Shown here one piece after another: positions 43,837-53,618 of a DNA stretch of 64,000 bases. The notes beneath the pieces were generated by a model. It saw only the letters and a list, made by a program, of their open reading frames with translations, was not told where the DNA came from and searched no databases. Position numbers and translations under genes: made by a program. This stretch comes from Paenibacillus vietnamensis (lineage in GTDB: Bacteria; Bacillota; Bacilli; Paenibacillales; Paenibacillaceae): contig NZ_JAHMHW010000011.1 of the NCBI RefSeq assembly GCF_020169515.1, positions 1 through 64,000 of the forward strand, given 5' to 3'. Each line of letters opens with the position of its first letter. Position 1 is the first letter of the stretch.

Positions 43837-44028
43837 GGATGATGATGCCTATCAGATTGATTTTAACGAAACAACTTTTTTAGTAAGATCTGTATCGGAT
43901 AAGGGTCAGACCGTTAAACGGATAACGATAGCTTAATAAAAGCTGCTACAGTCTATTGTTGAATCCAACTTAGAGGCTCATATCCAAAAACTGAAACTGA
44001 GGGACCGAGACGATAACTTGGACAAATA
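43837..44028 (+). pseudogene. Possible gene relic after the diiron gene
   Basis: One frame reads DDDAYQIDFNETTFLVRSVS (to the TAA ending at 43936) and, after a second adjacent stop, continues LLQSIVESNLEAHIQKLKLR to a stop near 44028. The composition looks coding, and the type recalls small transposon-associated proteins, but there is no start or ribosome site. The remaining gap to 44203 holds nothing recognisable. Confidence 0.3.
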
Positions 44029-44202
44029 AAGGAGATATGGCAGCCTTCGCTCGGTGAAACGGAAATGTGATTCCTTTGCAAAAATAGATATGATTATTCT
44101 ACTAATTTTAGGGGTATTTGGGCCCTCCTTTGTAAGCTAAAATTAAATATTAAACACATTGATCAATAGGAACATTTTTTTGAGGAAAGGGAGGAGTAAA
44201 GG

Positions 44203-45171
44203 GTGCGGAACAAAAACCTAGTCATTGGTATTGATGGTGGCGGATCAAATACTCGCGTAGCAGTTTCGAACACAATGGGGAAACTTCTGGCTTATTATGT
44301 ATATCCAAAAGCTGCCTCACTTTATAAAGATCAGGCGGCTAAAGATAATGTTCACATGGCTATAAAATTGGCACTTGAAGAGGCTGGTTGTTCATTCACT
44401 GATGTTTGTGGAGTTGCAGCAGGTATAGCAGGCTTTGATGCTGCCGAGGATTTAAACTGGGTTCAGGATCTCACTGACTTAACGGAATTTTCGTGTCCTC
44501 GTTGGCATGTAAACGACGCAGTCGTAGCTCATTATGGCGCGCTTATGGCCAAGCCCGGTATCGTTGTAATTTCGGGAACAGGCTCAATCATTTTTGGTAT
44601 CGATGAAACCGGCATACCAATTCGTAATTATGATTACTTTCATTATGCGGCAAGTGCTGCGCGTTTTTTATCGTACGACGCTGTATATGAAACTCTCGCG
44701 GGCCATACTGATCATTCAGACCAAAAGGTTATAGAAGCTATGCTCAAGCACTGGGGCACTTCTGATCTGGATGAATTAAATCGAATGGGATTGACTGGAT
44801 TTCACTCTGATGATCATGAAAGAAATCGATTATTCGCTTCATTTGCTCCTACTCTCACGAGTGCGGCTTTGGAGGGAAGCGCGTTGGCACAACTTGTTTG
44901 TAATCGTGCCATTCATCAGATTATTGTTGGCATAAAAATTCTTAGTCGAAACTTTTCTATGGCCCCGGTATCGGTAGCTTGCATTGGAAGTGTCGTCAAT
45001 AGTCCATACTTTCAATCTAGGCTAGAAAAGCTTTCAAAGGGACAATCAGGTAGATATTTTGAAATAATGGATTCACAGTTCCCACCTGTCATTGGAGCTA
45101 TATTGTACGCTTTTGAGCAACTTGAAATTCCAATTACAAACGAAATTATAACTAATCTTATGAGTCGTTGA
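44203..45171 (+). CDS. BadF/BadG-type sugar kinase (N-acetylglucosamine kinase-like)
   Basis: 322 aa from GTG 44203 with GGGAGGAG upstream. The ASKHA ATPase fold is clear: phosphate-1 loop VIGIDGGGSNTRVAV, HVNDAVVAHYGAL, and phosphate-2 loop VVISGTGSIIFGI. Members phosphorylate N-acetylglucosamine or related sugars. Codon use is more AT-rich than the neighbours, and it stands between a gene relic and a terminator, so recent acquisition is possible. Confidence 0.85.
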   Translation: MRNKNLVIGIDGGGSNTRVAVSNTMGKLLAYYVYPKAASLYKDQAAKDNVHMAIKLALEEAGCSFTDVCGVAAGIAGFDAAEDLNWVQDLTDLTEFSCPRWHVNDAVVAHYGALMAKPGIVVISGTGSIIFGIDETGIPIRNYDYFHYAASAARFLSYDAVYETLAGHTDHSDQKVIEAMLKHWGTSDLDELNRMGLTGFHSDDHERNRLFASFAPTLTSAALEGSALAQLVCNRAIHQIIVGIKILSRNFSMAPVSVACIGSVVNSPYFQSRLEKLSKGQSGRYFEIMDSQFPPVIGAILYAFEQLEIPITNEIITNLMSR

Positions 45172-45256
45172 CTAACCAGAGTTTAGCGGAACAGCTTGCT
45201 GTAGAACTGACATTTCATGTTGAGGGAGCACACAGATAATAGCCGTACGCCTGGGC

Positions 45257-45290
45257 AAAGTATTTGATCAATGATCAAGTGCTTTTTTTA
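45257..45290 (+). terminator. Intrinsic terminator after the sugar kinase
   Basis: AAAGTATTTGATC (45257-45269) pairs with GATCAAGTGCTTT (45273-45285), 13 bp with G-T wobbles, followed by T residues. Confidence 0.8.
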
Positions 45291-45466
45291 TTTTCATAAT
45301 AGAAAGGTCAGGTGTTCATTCAAAATGAAGTGGAAGAGTCGGAAGATTATAAGACCTGGTTGGAAATTATAAATGATTTAGAAAACGATTGTAATAAATA
45401 CCTCTGATAAAATAACCAACTACGCTAAAACATTTTATTAACGCTAACAGACCCATTATTTCAATA

Positions 45467-45516
45467 AAACAGCGGCAATGTAGACCTTTTTATCGTCTAC
45501 GGCTGCCGCTGTTTTA
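45467..45516. terminator. Terminator downstream of the membrane AraC gene
   Basis: AAAACAGCGGCA (45467-45478) pairs with TGCCGCTGTTTT (45504-45515), with an inner GTAGAC/GTCTAC stem. It mainly serves the minus-strand gene. The 45291-45466 stretch is AT-rich and shows no convincing gene. Confidence 0.8.
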
Positions 45517-45529
45517 TTCATTTCTATTC

Positions 45530-47845
45530 TTATTCCCGCTTATCGCTCTGCTGAGCGTACTTGCTCCGGTATTGCCCAGGCGTCATATCCTCCTGCTTGC
45601 GGAAAGCCCGGATGAAGTTCTGGGAGTTCGTGAAAGCCAGCCGCTCCGCAATTTCCTTAATTGGCATATCGGTTTCCGTCAGCCAGCGGGTCGCCACGCT
45701 GAGCCGGTACTGCGACAAGTAGTCGCTGAAGGTCATGCCGGTCTCCTTTTTAAACACGCTGCTCAGATAAAAGACGTTGTAGTGAAGCCGCGCCGCGCAA
45801 TCCTCGAGCGTAACCGCCGTCTCGAACTCGCGGTGGATAATTTCGATAATCTGCTCCGAAATGTTATGGTATTGCGACTCCTGGCGTTCTTTGAACACGT
45901 TAATCAAAGGTTTGATCATGCGGTTTTTGAACCAATCCTCGATTTCCTTGGCCACGTACAGCTGCATCAGCTCCTCATACGGGGAGGCTTCCCGCACGTT
46001 CAGCTTGTCCAGCTGGACGCCGGCTTCCTGCATCACGGTGAGCAGGTCGTTAAGCAGGCGGACCAGGGAAATCTGGTACTCCCGCGGGCTACGTTCCTTC
46101 ATCAATACCTCGCTGAGCCATTCCTTAAGCAGGGCGAACGCCCGGGTCTCATCCGGCAGCTTGATCGCATCGATCAGCTCGTTATGAAGCTGCGACGGAT
46201 AAAAATACACCCGCGTATGATGCCCGTCATTCAAGCTTGAGTAGGGGATGATAACCCCCTCGCCCAGCTTCAGCCGGTGCTTTAGCGCCTCCAGCCCTTC
46301 GCGGTACGCCCGGCCCGTATGCTTCAGTCCGCGGAAGGGCAGGCTGATCCCGATGCTTGCCTGCAAATCCAGATACTGCTTGATGCTGGTTTGGATGCTT
46401 TCGGTCAGCGTGTAGATCTCATTAACAAAATCGCTTTCCTCCTCATGCCTGCTCCCGATCAGTGTGACCTGCGTCTGGTCGAGAATGACCGGGGGAAGCC
46501 GGTTCGGCAGCGGAACGATATCTTCAATAATATTCGTAACGGCGAACAGAAGCAGGTCGAGATCCTCCTGTTCGTAGCGCGTTTCGCCGAGCTGATCGAT
46601 CTGCAGCGTCAGCACCGCCATCCGCTCCCAAGAAGCCGCGGCCTCGGAATAGCCGAACTGCTTCATTTTGTCCTCGATCTCGCCAGCCCCGAGCTGTCCC
46701 TGAAACAGCTTATGCAGAAAAAAAGTTCTCACCTGCCGGCTGTTCTGGTTCATTTCCTGTCTCAGGCTATCGTTTGAAGCGAACAGGCCGCGGATATGCT
46801 CGTCGATAATTTGCAGCTCGGTTTTGTTCTGCGCGTTAATTTCGGGCAGACGTCCGGCAATCTGCCGGAAGATCGAGCGGATTGGCGAATATACCCTGCT
46901 GCTTCCAAGCCAGACAAGCGCGATCGTAACTGCTATAATAAATAGGCAAATATAAAAAGTGAACCAGCCGATCGACCTGGCTTCCTTGTTAAATTCGGAC
47001 AGATCGGTGAACGAAGCGTAAATCCAGCCGTTAAAAGGCGAACGCACATAAGTAATCGAGGTTTCTTCGTACTTGAATTGGCCGGACCGGCCGTTCATGC
47101 GCGACAATCCTTTGGCGTCCAGATAACCGCCCTCGTTCAGGAAAGTGCCGATTTTGCCCGGATCCGAATGGGCGATGATGCGGAACTGCTCGTCGAGCAG
47201 CATAACCTCGCGAGCGGCGCTCGGCTCTTCCAGCATGGCGGACAAGCTGCAGCTGGGCATCGTAGCGATCGCTACTCCGCGTTTTTCGGACGTGTGCAGA
47301 GGCATTTTTTTCACCAGCGCAACCGTGTAAGAGCAGCCGTAGCTTTGCGTATCGCTGGAGCCGAGCGTATTCGACGGGAGCAGGGTCCAGAACGTGCTTT
47401 TTTCCGATTCGTTCATTAACGTCAAAATCTCATCTTTGGAAGCGTATTCATTAAAGCGGTACAGGCCCCGGTTATTAATGACCCAGTCGGAAGCCGCATT
47501 GGCCAGGATAACGTCGGTTACGCGGGTATCCGGAGACTGAAGCAGGCTCAGCTCCTCTTTCAGGCGGTTATACAGCTGAAAATCCTTATAGGTAATCGGG
47601 CGGTACAGCGCTTCCTGCAGCTGGTTCGTATTGATGACGTAATTCAGCGTATAATCGACGGTTCGCAGCGTCTGCTCCATATTGCCGTTCAGCTGATTCA
47701 TGATCTGGATGCTGCTCTCGTTCACATGTCTTTGAACGGAGGACGACGATTTCACAGCCGAGAAATAACCGAGCGCCGCAAGCGGAACGATGCTGATGAG
47801 GCAGCCGAACAAGAGCATCCTTGCGTAAAGGCTATTCATTTTCAA
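45530..47845 (-). CDS. Membrane-bound AraC regulator with extracellular sensor domain
   Basis: 771 aa from TTG 47845, with AAAGG eight bases upstream. A helix at about 8-30, an extracytoplasmic Cache-like sensor (about 31-295), a second helix (about 298-320), a HAMP/linker and helical region, then a C-terminal AraC helix-turn-helix (about 665-765, AARLHYNVFYLSSVFKKETG). One-protein sensors of this layout in Paenibacillus control neighbouring sugar transporters. It is divergent from the solute-binding protein genes 47965-51251. Confidence 0.92.
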   Translation of the reverse strand: MKMNSLYARMLLFGCLISIVPLAALGYFSAVKSSSSVQRHVNESSIQIMNQLNGNMEQTLRTVDYTLNYVINTNQLQEALYRPITYKDFQLYNRLKEELSLLQSPDTRVTDVILANAASDWVINNRGLYRFNEYASKDEILTLMNESEKSTFWTLLPSNTLGSSDTQSYGCSYTVALVKKMPLHTSEKRGVAIATMPSCSLSAMLEEPSAAREVMLLDEQFRIIAHSDPGKIGTFLNEGGYLDAKGLSRMNGRSGQFKYEETSITYVRSPFNGWIYASFTDLSEFNKEARSIGWFTFYICLFIIAVTIALVWLGSSRVYSPIRSIFRQIAGRLPEINAQNKTELQIIDEHIRGLFASNDSLRQEMNQNSRQVRTFFLHKLFQGQLGAGEIEDKMKQFGYSEAAASWERMAVLTLQIDQLGETRYEQEDLDLLLFAVTNIIEDIVPLPNRLPPVILDQTQVTLIGSRHEEESDFVNEIYTLTESIQTSIKQYLDLQASIGISLPFRGLKHTGRAYREGLEALKHRLKLGEGVIIPYSSLNDGHHTRVYFYPSQLHNELIDAIKLPDETRAFALLKEWLSEVLMKERSPREYQISLVRLLNDLLTVMQEAGVQLDKLNVREASPYEELMQLYVAKEIEDWFKNRMIKPLINVFKERQESQYHNISEQIIEIIHREFETAVTLEDCAARLHYNVFYLSSVFKKETGMTFSDYLSQYRLSVATRWLTETDMPIKEIAERLAFTNSQNFIRAFRKQEDMTPGQYRSKYAQQSDKRE

Positions 47846-47964
47846 ACGGATCAGCCTTTCCCCTTTATGATTCTTTCATTCTACTGGAAAGACGATGGGC
47901 GCACAATACGGTTAAGGGGCAGTTGTAAGTATCTTACAAATATTGCTTGCGGAGGGATATGCCG

Positions 47965-49485
47965 ATGACAAACAAAAAGCGGTTCGCGCTGCTGGTGCCG
48001 ATTATCGCCATGCTGCTTCTGGCGGCCGCCTGCTCGTCTCCGGAAACCGGTACGGCTCCGCGTACGAAGCTCAAAGGGGAAACCGTTCCGATCTCGATCA
48101 TCGCGAACCTGCATACCCCGACAGTGCCTTCCGACCGGATCGAGAAAATAATGGAGGAAGCGACGGGCACGCAGCTTAACATACAGTGGGTGCCGGACGG
48201 CAGCTATGAGGAGAGGGTCAACGCCGCAGTGGCGACCGAGACGCTGCCGCAGGCGGTATTTCTTAAGAACAGCGCTTCGCTGATGCAGTTTCGGGGAGCG
48301 ATCCGCGACGGGCAGTTCTGGGAAATCGGGCCGCTCCTGGACGAATTCCCCAATCTGGCCAGGCTCAGCGATGAGGTGCTTCGCAATACGTCGGTGGACG
48401 GACGCATTTACTCGTTATACCAGGAGCGGCCGTTATCGCGTCAGGGCATTATTTACCGTGCCGACTGGGCGGAACGCCTCGGACTGTCCGCGCCGAGCTC
48501 GCTTGACAAGCTCTACGAGATGCTGGAGAGGTTCACGAACGGCGATCCCGACGGCAACGGGCGCAAGGATACGATCGGACTTGCCGACCGCAGCGACCTC
48601 GTCTACGGAGCGTTCAAGACGATCGCCTCGTACTTTGGCGTCCCCAACGGCTGGGAAGAGGAGGGCGGCAAACTGAAGCCCGAGTTTATGTTTCCCGAGT
48701 ATGTTGCGGCGATGAATTTTGTCCGGAAGCTTCATCAGGAGGGGCTGGTTAACGAGGATTTCCCCGTCATGGGCAAAGCGGACCAGCAGGAGCTGTTCAT
48801 TCAGGGAAAAGCCGGCGTCTACATCGGGTCGCTTAGCGATGTGGTCAGCCTGCACGCGAAGCTGACGAAAAATAATCCGGATGCCAAGCTGGACATGCAT
48901 AACCGGGTAACGGGCCCCGAAGGGGAGCGGGTCTGGTCGACGCCGGGCTACGGCGCGGTCGTGCTGTTCCCGAAGTCGGCGATTCCGGACGATAAGCGGC
49001 TTATGGAAGTGCTCGCTTTTTTCGATAAGCTGATGGAGCCGGAGCTGGCCAATATGCTTAACTGGGGCATTCCCGGCGAGCACTACGAGCTGATAGACGG
49101 AAAGGTTGTCCAATCGCCGGATTACGAGCGGCTGAACAAGGAGTCCAGGCCTTATTTGTCCATGCAAGTGGGAGGTCCAGGCAGCATTCCCGGTTTTTTG
49201 GAGGCAGGTTCGACGCTGCCGGTACGGCTCAAGTCGGAGAAGCTGGTCAAGGATAACGAAAGCATTCTTGTCCACGATCCGACCGCCGCGCTCGATTCGG
49301 CGACGTTTAACGATATCGGCGAAAGGCTGCAGGATATTATAACGGACGCGACCTATCATTATATGATCGGGATGATGACGGAGAAGGAATTCGGCGCCGA
49401 AGTCGAGCGGTGGAAAAAAGAAGGCGGCGATCGCATTATCCGGGAGTTCAATGAGGCTTTATCCAAACAGAGAAAGGCCCTCTAA
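47965..49485 (+). CDS. Extracellular sugar-binding lipoprotein, copy 1 (LplA-like)
   Basis: 506 aa from ATG 47965, eight bases after GGAGGG. The signal peptide ends in lipobox LAAAC. Type 1 extracellular solute-binding fold. A Ca-binding-like loop DPDGNGRKDT lies near 180. It is paralogous to the next gene along its whole length (WVPDGSY, ALPQAVxLKN-like and SRQGII stretches shared). It would deliver an oligosaccharide to the permeases downstream. A terminator separates it from copy 2, so the two may be expressed unequally. Confidence 0.9.
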   Translation: MTNKKRFALLVPIIAMLLLAAACSSPETGTAPRTKLKGETVPISIIANLHTPTVPSDRIEKIMEEATGTQLNIQWVPDGSYEERVNAAVATETLPQAVFLKNSASLMQFRGAIRDGQFWEIGPLLDEFPNLARLSDEVLRNTSVDGRIYSLYQERPLSRQGIIYRADWAERLGLSAPSSLDKLYEMLERFTNGDPDGNGRKDTIGLADRSDLVYGAFKTIASYFGVPNGWEEEGGKLKPEFMFPEYVAAMNFVRKLHQEGLVNEDFPVMGKADQQELFIQGKAGVYIGSLSDVVSLHAKLTKNNPDAKLDMHNRVTGPEGERVWSTPGYGAVVLFPKSAIPDDKRLMEVLAFFDKLMEPELANMLNWGIPGEHYELIDGKVVQSPDYERLNKESRPYLSMQVGGPGSIPGFLEAGSTLPVRLKSEKLVKDNESILVHDPTAALDSATFNDIGERLQDIITDATYHYMIGMMTEKEFGAEVERWKKEGGDRIIREFNEALSKQRKAL

Positions 49486-49499
49486 CGGGCTATATCGGC

Positions 49500-49546
49500 A
49501 AAGGCTTTGCAGACGCTGTAATCAGGCGGACTGCAAAGCCTTTTTG
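49500..49546 (+). terminator. Intrinsic terminator between the two solute-binding protein genes
   Basis: AAAGGCTTTGCAG (49500-49512) pairs with CTGCAAAGCCTTT (from 49531), followed by T residues. Confidence 0.8.
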
Positions 49547-49715
49547 CTTTGCCTGCTTACCATGTAATCAGCATAATCCGCAGATTGGATAGCGGGATTT
49601 AAGCCCGCCGCAGCAAGGAAAAACAGCGGCAAATCAAGGGATTATTTCCGAAACGGCAGCCGGCGGCTTATGCTCATGGGGCAAGGCCAACATCGAACCA
49701 ATCGGAGGTCGAACG

Positions 49716-51251
49716 ATGAGAAAAAAACAGAAAAGCGTCATGATGGCGGCAGCGCTGTCTATTGTTTTAATGGCTGGGTGCGGTACGGGCAACGAAGGCA
49801 ACGCGAACAATCCATCCAGTCCGGCGGCTAACGGAGGAAGCGGTACGGCGACCGATAAGCCGGCAGCCCCGTTCAAGCTGTCTCTTATGCTCAACCTGCA
49901 CGAGCCGGAGGTTCCTTCGGATAAGATCGAAAAGCTGATCGAGCAAAAGACGAACACGGAGCTCAGCATTCAATGGGTGCCGGACGGCAGCTACGACGAT
50001 AAAATCAACGCCTCGTTCGCAACCGGCTCGCTGCCGCAGGCCGTTCAATTAAAAAACGCGGCCTCGCTCACAATGTTCAGGGACGCCATCAAGGACGGAC
50101 AGTTCTGGGAAGTCGGCCATCTGATCGATCAATATCCGAATTTAGCCAAGCTCAATAAGGATGTGCTGAACAACACGTCCGTCGGAGGCAAAATCTATTC
50201 GCTCTACAGGGAAGTGGCGTTATCGCGTCAAGGCATTATTTTCCGCAAGGACTGGGCGGATAATCTGGGACTCTCCGCTCCCAAAAACATCGACGAGCTT
50301 TATGCGATGCTGAAAGCGTTCAAGGAAAACGATCCGGACAAAAACGGCAAAAACGACACGATCGGCCTGACCGACCGCAGCGATTTGATCTTCGGCGCCT
50401 TCAAGACGGTAAGCTCCTATTTCGGAACGCCGAACAACTGGGGCGAGAAGGACGGCAAGCTGCTGCCGGAGTTCATGTTCCAGGAATATATCGATACGAT
50501 GAACTTCTTCAAGAAGCTGCACGAGGAGGGGCTGATCAACCAGGATTTCCCGGTTACCTCCAAGACCGACCAGCAAAACCTGTTCGCAAGCGGCAAAGCC
50601 GGTATGTACATCGGAGCGCTGGGCGACGTTCAAAGCTTGTCGGATAAGGTGAAGGACGTCAACCCGGCAGGCGAGCTGGACCTTCAGAACCGGATCGAAG
50701 GGCCGAAAGGAACGGGCATCTGGTCGACGGCCGGCTACGGCACGGTATATCTGTTCCCTAAGAGCGCCGTGAAATCGGAGGAGGAGCTGAAGCAGATTCT
50801 TGCTTTCTTCGACAAGCTGATGACGCCGGAGCTCGCCAATCTGATCTATTGGGGCATTGAAGGGGAGCATCATACGATCAATAACGGAAAAGTCGTGCCA
50901 AACGAGGATACGAAGCTGACGAACCGTGAAGTGAAGCCTTACCAGTCGCTGCAGGTCGGCGGCCAGAGCACGATTCCGGAGCTGCTTGACCCTGAGTTCC
51001 AGCTGCCGGTGAAAGCGAAGTCCGAGGAGATGATTCTGGACAACGAAAGCATTCTGATCAACGACCCGACGACATCGCTTGAATCGGTTACTTTCATCGA
51101 GCAAGGCGTACGTCTCCAGGAGCAGATCAAAAACGCAACTTATCAGTATATGATGGGCGACATTGACGAAGCGGGCTTCCAGAAGGCAGTCGACAAATGG
51201 CTGAAGGACGGCGGCCAAAAAATTATCGACGAATTCAACGCGGCAGGCTAA
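49716..51251 (+). CDS. Extracellular sugar-binding lipoprotein, copy 2 (LplA-like)
   Basis: 511 aa, GGAGG upstream of the ATG. Lipobox MAGC. A Ser/Gly/Asn-rich linker follows the lipidated Cys. Type 1 solute-binding domain with DPDKNGKNDT (calcium-loop-like) near 210. It is a diverged tandem duplicate of copy 1 and lies directly before two permease genes (95-bp gap), so it is the likely main partner of this importer. No ATPase is encoded here; such systems usually share an MsmX-type ATPase encoded elsewhere. Confidence 0.92.
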   Translation: MRKKQKSVMMAAALSIVLMAGCGTGNEGNANNPSSPAANGGSGTATDKPAAPFKLSLMLNLHEPEVPSDKIEKLIEQKTNTELSIQWVPDGSYDDKINASFATGSLPQAVQLKNAASLTMFRDAIKDGQFWEVGHLIDQYPNLAKLNKDVLNNTSVGGKIYSLYREVALSRQGIIFRKDWADNLGLSAPKNIDELYAMLKAFKENDPDKNGKNDTIGLTDRSDLIFGAFKTVSSYFGTPNNWGEKDGKLLPEFMFQEYIDTMNFFKKLHEEGLINQDFPVTSKTDQQNLFASGKAGMYIGALGDVQSLSDKVKDVNPAGELDLQNRIEGPKGTGIWSTAGYGTVYLFPKSAVKSEEELKQILAFFDKLMTPELANLIYWGIEGEHHTINNGKVVPNEDTKLTNREVKPYQSLQVGGQSTIPELLDPEFQLPVKAKSEEMILDNESILINDPTTSLESVTFIEQGVRLQEQIKNATYQYMMGDIDEAGFQKAVDKWLKDGGQKIIDEFNAAG

Positions 51252-51346
51252 AAAAGAAGCCGGGCAGCGGGACTCGAGGCGCCGGCGCAAGCGGGGGCGG
51301 CAGCAAGCCGCTCCCTCCCGCCCGGCAGAGAAAGGATGGATGAGAT

Positions 51347-52300
51347 ATGAAGGAAGCAACGGCCAAGACCGCCCCGGCGTTCGCCTTGAAGAAGAGCAAA
51401 AGCAGAGCCGGGCAAATTTGGAAGGATAGGACGCTCTACCTGATGATTTTGCCGGGGCTCCTGTTTTTCCTGATTTTCAAATACGTGCCGATGGGCGGCT
51501 TATTGATCGCCTTCCAGGATTACAAGCCTTACGAGGGAATAACGGGCAGCGAGTGGGTGGGATTTGCCCATTTCGAACGATTGTTTCAGGATCCCGAGTT
51601 TTTTATGATTCTCGGCAATACGCTGATTTTGTTTGTGATGAATCTGGTGTTCTTTTTCCCGGTGCCGATTTTGCTGGCGTTAATGCTTAACGAGGTGAGA
51701 CATTCGTTCTTTAAACGTTTCGTGCAGACGATTGTTTACATTCCTCACTTCATGTCATGGGTCATCATTGTGTCGATTTCGTTCATCATGCTGTCGATGG
51801 ACCGCGGCATGATTAACGAGCTGCTCAGCTGGATGGGCTTTGAAAAAATCAACTTTCTGATGAGCAACGAATGGTTCAGGCCGATGTACGTGCTGCAGAT
51901 CATTTGGCGCGAAGCCGGCTGGGGCACCATCATTTATTTGGCGGCAATGGCTGCCATCGATCCGCAGCTGTACGAGGCGGCGCGCATGGACGGGGCAGGC
52001 CGCATGCGTCAAATCTGGCATATTACGCTTCCGTCGATCCGCAGCGTCATCATCATTTTGCTCATCCTGAAAATCGGGGACGTACTGGAGCTTGGCTTCG
52101 AGCATATTTTCCTGCTGCTTAACGCGATGAACCGTGAGGTGGCGGAAATTTTCGATACGTATGTGTACACGGCGGGCTTAAAGCAGGGGCAGTACAGCTT
52201 CAGCACGGCTGTCGGATTTTTCAAATCGCTTGTCGGCTTGCTGCTCATCATGGGTGCGAACAAGCTGGCCAAAAAAGCCGGAGAAGAAGGCGTTTACTAA
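51347..52300 (+). CDS. Sugar ABC transporter permease, LplB-like
   Basis: 317 aa, six helices. The ATPase-contact EAA loop is EAARMDGAGRMRQIWHITLP near 210. The N-terminal hydrophilic tail precedes LYLMILPGLLFFLIFKYVPMGG, typical of LplB. It pairs with the next permease to import an oligosaccharide. AAAGGATGGATGAG lies upstream of the ATG. Confidence 0.93.
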   Translation: MKEATAKTAPAFALKKSKSRAGQIWKDRTLYLMILPGLLFFLIFKYVPMGGLLIAFQDYKPYEGITGSEWVGFAHFERLFQDPEFFMILGNTLILFVMNLVFFFPVPILLALMLNEVRHSFFKRFVQTIVYIPHFMSWVIIVSISFIMLSMDRGMINELLSWMGFEKINFLMSNEWFRPMYVLQIIWREAGWGTIIYLAAMAAIDPQLYEAARMDGAGRMRQIWHITLPSIRSVIIILLILKIGDVLELGFEHIFLLLNAMNREVAEIFDTYVYTAGLKQGQYSFSTAVGFFKSLVGLLLIMGANKLAKKAGEEGVY

Positions 52301-52321
52301 AGAGAGGGGGACGTTTAAGCC

Positions 52322-53203
52322 ATGCTGCAGGATAAATCGACGGGAAGCCGGGTATTTGACGTCTTAAATTATTCATTGCTGTTCGTGATTGCGGCGGTGA
52401 CCATGCTGCCGTTCATTCATGTCATTGCGGGCTCCTTCACGACCGTCGGCGAGCTTGCTCAGAAACAGTTCGTCTTGATCCCGACCGTATGGTCGCTCGA
52501 GGCGTATCGGTTTATTTTCTCAACGAATGTCGTTTTCAAGGCGCTGGCAGTATCGGTGGGGGTCACCCTGTTCGGCACGCTGATCAGCATGCTGCTGACC
52601 GCGCTGATGGCGTACGGGTTGTCCAAGCCTCATCTGTACGGAAGAAAGCAGCTCATGTTCCTCGTCGTCTTTACGATGCTGTTCAGCGGGGGCCTCATTC
52701 CGAGCTTTCTCGTCGTCAAGGAGCTGGGCTTGATTGATTCCTATGCGGCGCTAATTATGCCGTCGGCGATCAATGCGTTTAATCTGGTCATTATGCGCAA
52801 TTTCTTTCAGAACCTGCCGGACGGTCTCGAGGAATCGGCTAAAATCGACGGAGCGGGCTACTGGGGCATTTTTACGAAAATTGTCATTCCGCTGTCGATG
52901 CCGGCGATCGCAACCATTTCGCTGTTCTATGCCGTGACGTATTGGAATACGTACCTGCCGGCGATCTTGTATCTCGACGACTCGGCCAAGTGGCCGGTGC
53001 AGGTTATTTTGCGGCAAATCGTCGTGCTGGCCAGCGGCCTGGCGGGCGATACGTCGGAATTTGGCAGCGATTATGTGATGCCGCCGGAGCAGACGATCAA
53101 GATGGCCGTCATCGTGGTGGCAACCGTTCCGATTTTGCTGGTGTATCCGTTTTTGCAGAAGCATTTTGCCAAAGGCGCATTGATCGGCTCCATTAAGGGC
53201 TGA
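52322..53203 (+). CDS. Sugar ABC transporter permease, YtcP/LplC-like
   Basis: 293 aa, six helices. The EAA-type loop is EESAKIDGAGYWGIFTKIVI near 177. The C-terminus AKGALIGSIKG is characteristic of this permease group. It begins 21 bp after the LplB-like gene (GAGAGGGGG upstream) and ends the operon. Confidence 0.93.
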   Translation: MLQDKSTGSRVFDVLNYSLLFVIAAVTMLPFIHVIAGSFTTVGELAQKQFVLIPTVWSLEAYRFIFSTNVVFKALAVSVGVTLFGTLISMLLTALMAYGLSKPHLYGRKQLMFLVVFTMLFSGGLIPSFLVVKELGLIDSYAALIMPSAINAFNLVIMRNFFQNLPDGLEESAKIDGAGYWGIFTKIVIPLSMPAIATISLFYAVTYWNTYLPAILYLDDSAKWPVQVILRQIVVLASGLAGDTSEFGSDYVMPPEQTIKMAVIVVATVPILLVYPFLQKHFAKGALIGSIKG

Positions 53204-53443
53204 TTCCGGGAGACGGCATGGGATTCTGATGGGCTAATGGACAAAACAGAAGCTTAGACAGCAAATTGTGCTTGGTTTCCGTCCTAATGGTCATCTAGGG
53301 ATTTTACAGCAGGTCATGAAAAGAAACCGATGCTTCAAAGCGATCTAAGCTGCTTTCCTGTCCGCTGGATGCCTGCGCTTGCTTCTATTATCCCTCTAAG
53401 CGGCGTTTATGTCCGTAAGAAGGTGGTCGAGGCCGTAAGAAGA

Positions 53444-53493
53444 AGAGGTCAAACCATCCCTTTTTTGTCATCCGGGGTGGTTTGGTCTTTTTG
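53444..53493 (+). terminator. Terminator of the sugar transporter operon
   Basis: CAAACCATCCC (53450-53460) pairs with GGGGTGGTTTG (53474-53484), then TCTTTTTG. The upstream 53204-53440 holds no gene; it carries an imperfect inverted repeat around AAGCTTAG/TAAGCTGCTT. Confidence 0.7.
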
Positions 53494-53618
53494 TTAATGA
53501 TACAAATTTAAGTTTCACATCTGTAAATTGACTGGCCGTTTCACACGCTTTCATCTCCGGAATTGAACGGGTAAAATAGTAGCATACAGCTTCAAAACGA
53601 GAAAAGCGGTGAAAAATT

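Noticed and set aside
45312..45407. A 31-codon ORF from GTG with an AGAAAGG site (FIQNEVEESEDYKTWLEIIN)
   Set aside because: Coding-like, but very short and isolated between two terminators. It could be a gene relic, but there is not enough evidence to list it.
48433..49359. A 308-codon minus-strand frame opposite the first solute-binding protein gene
   Set aside because: Shadow frame; no ribosome site and no recognisable protein features.
50220..51359. A long minus-strand frame (379 codons) opposite the second solute-binding protein gene
   Set aside because: It is a shadow of the well-supported plus-strand gene: no ribosome site, Arg/Leu/His-rich low-information protein, no family.
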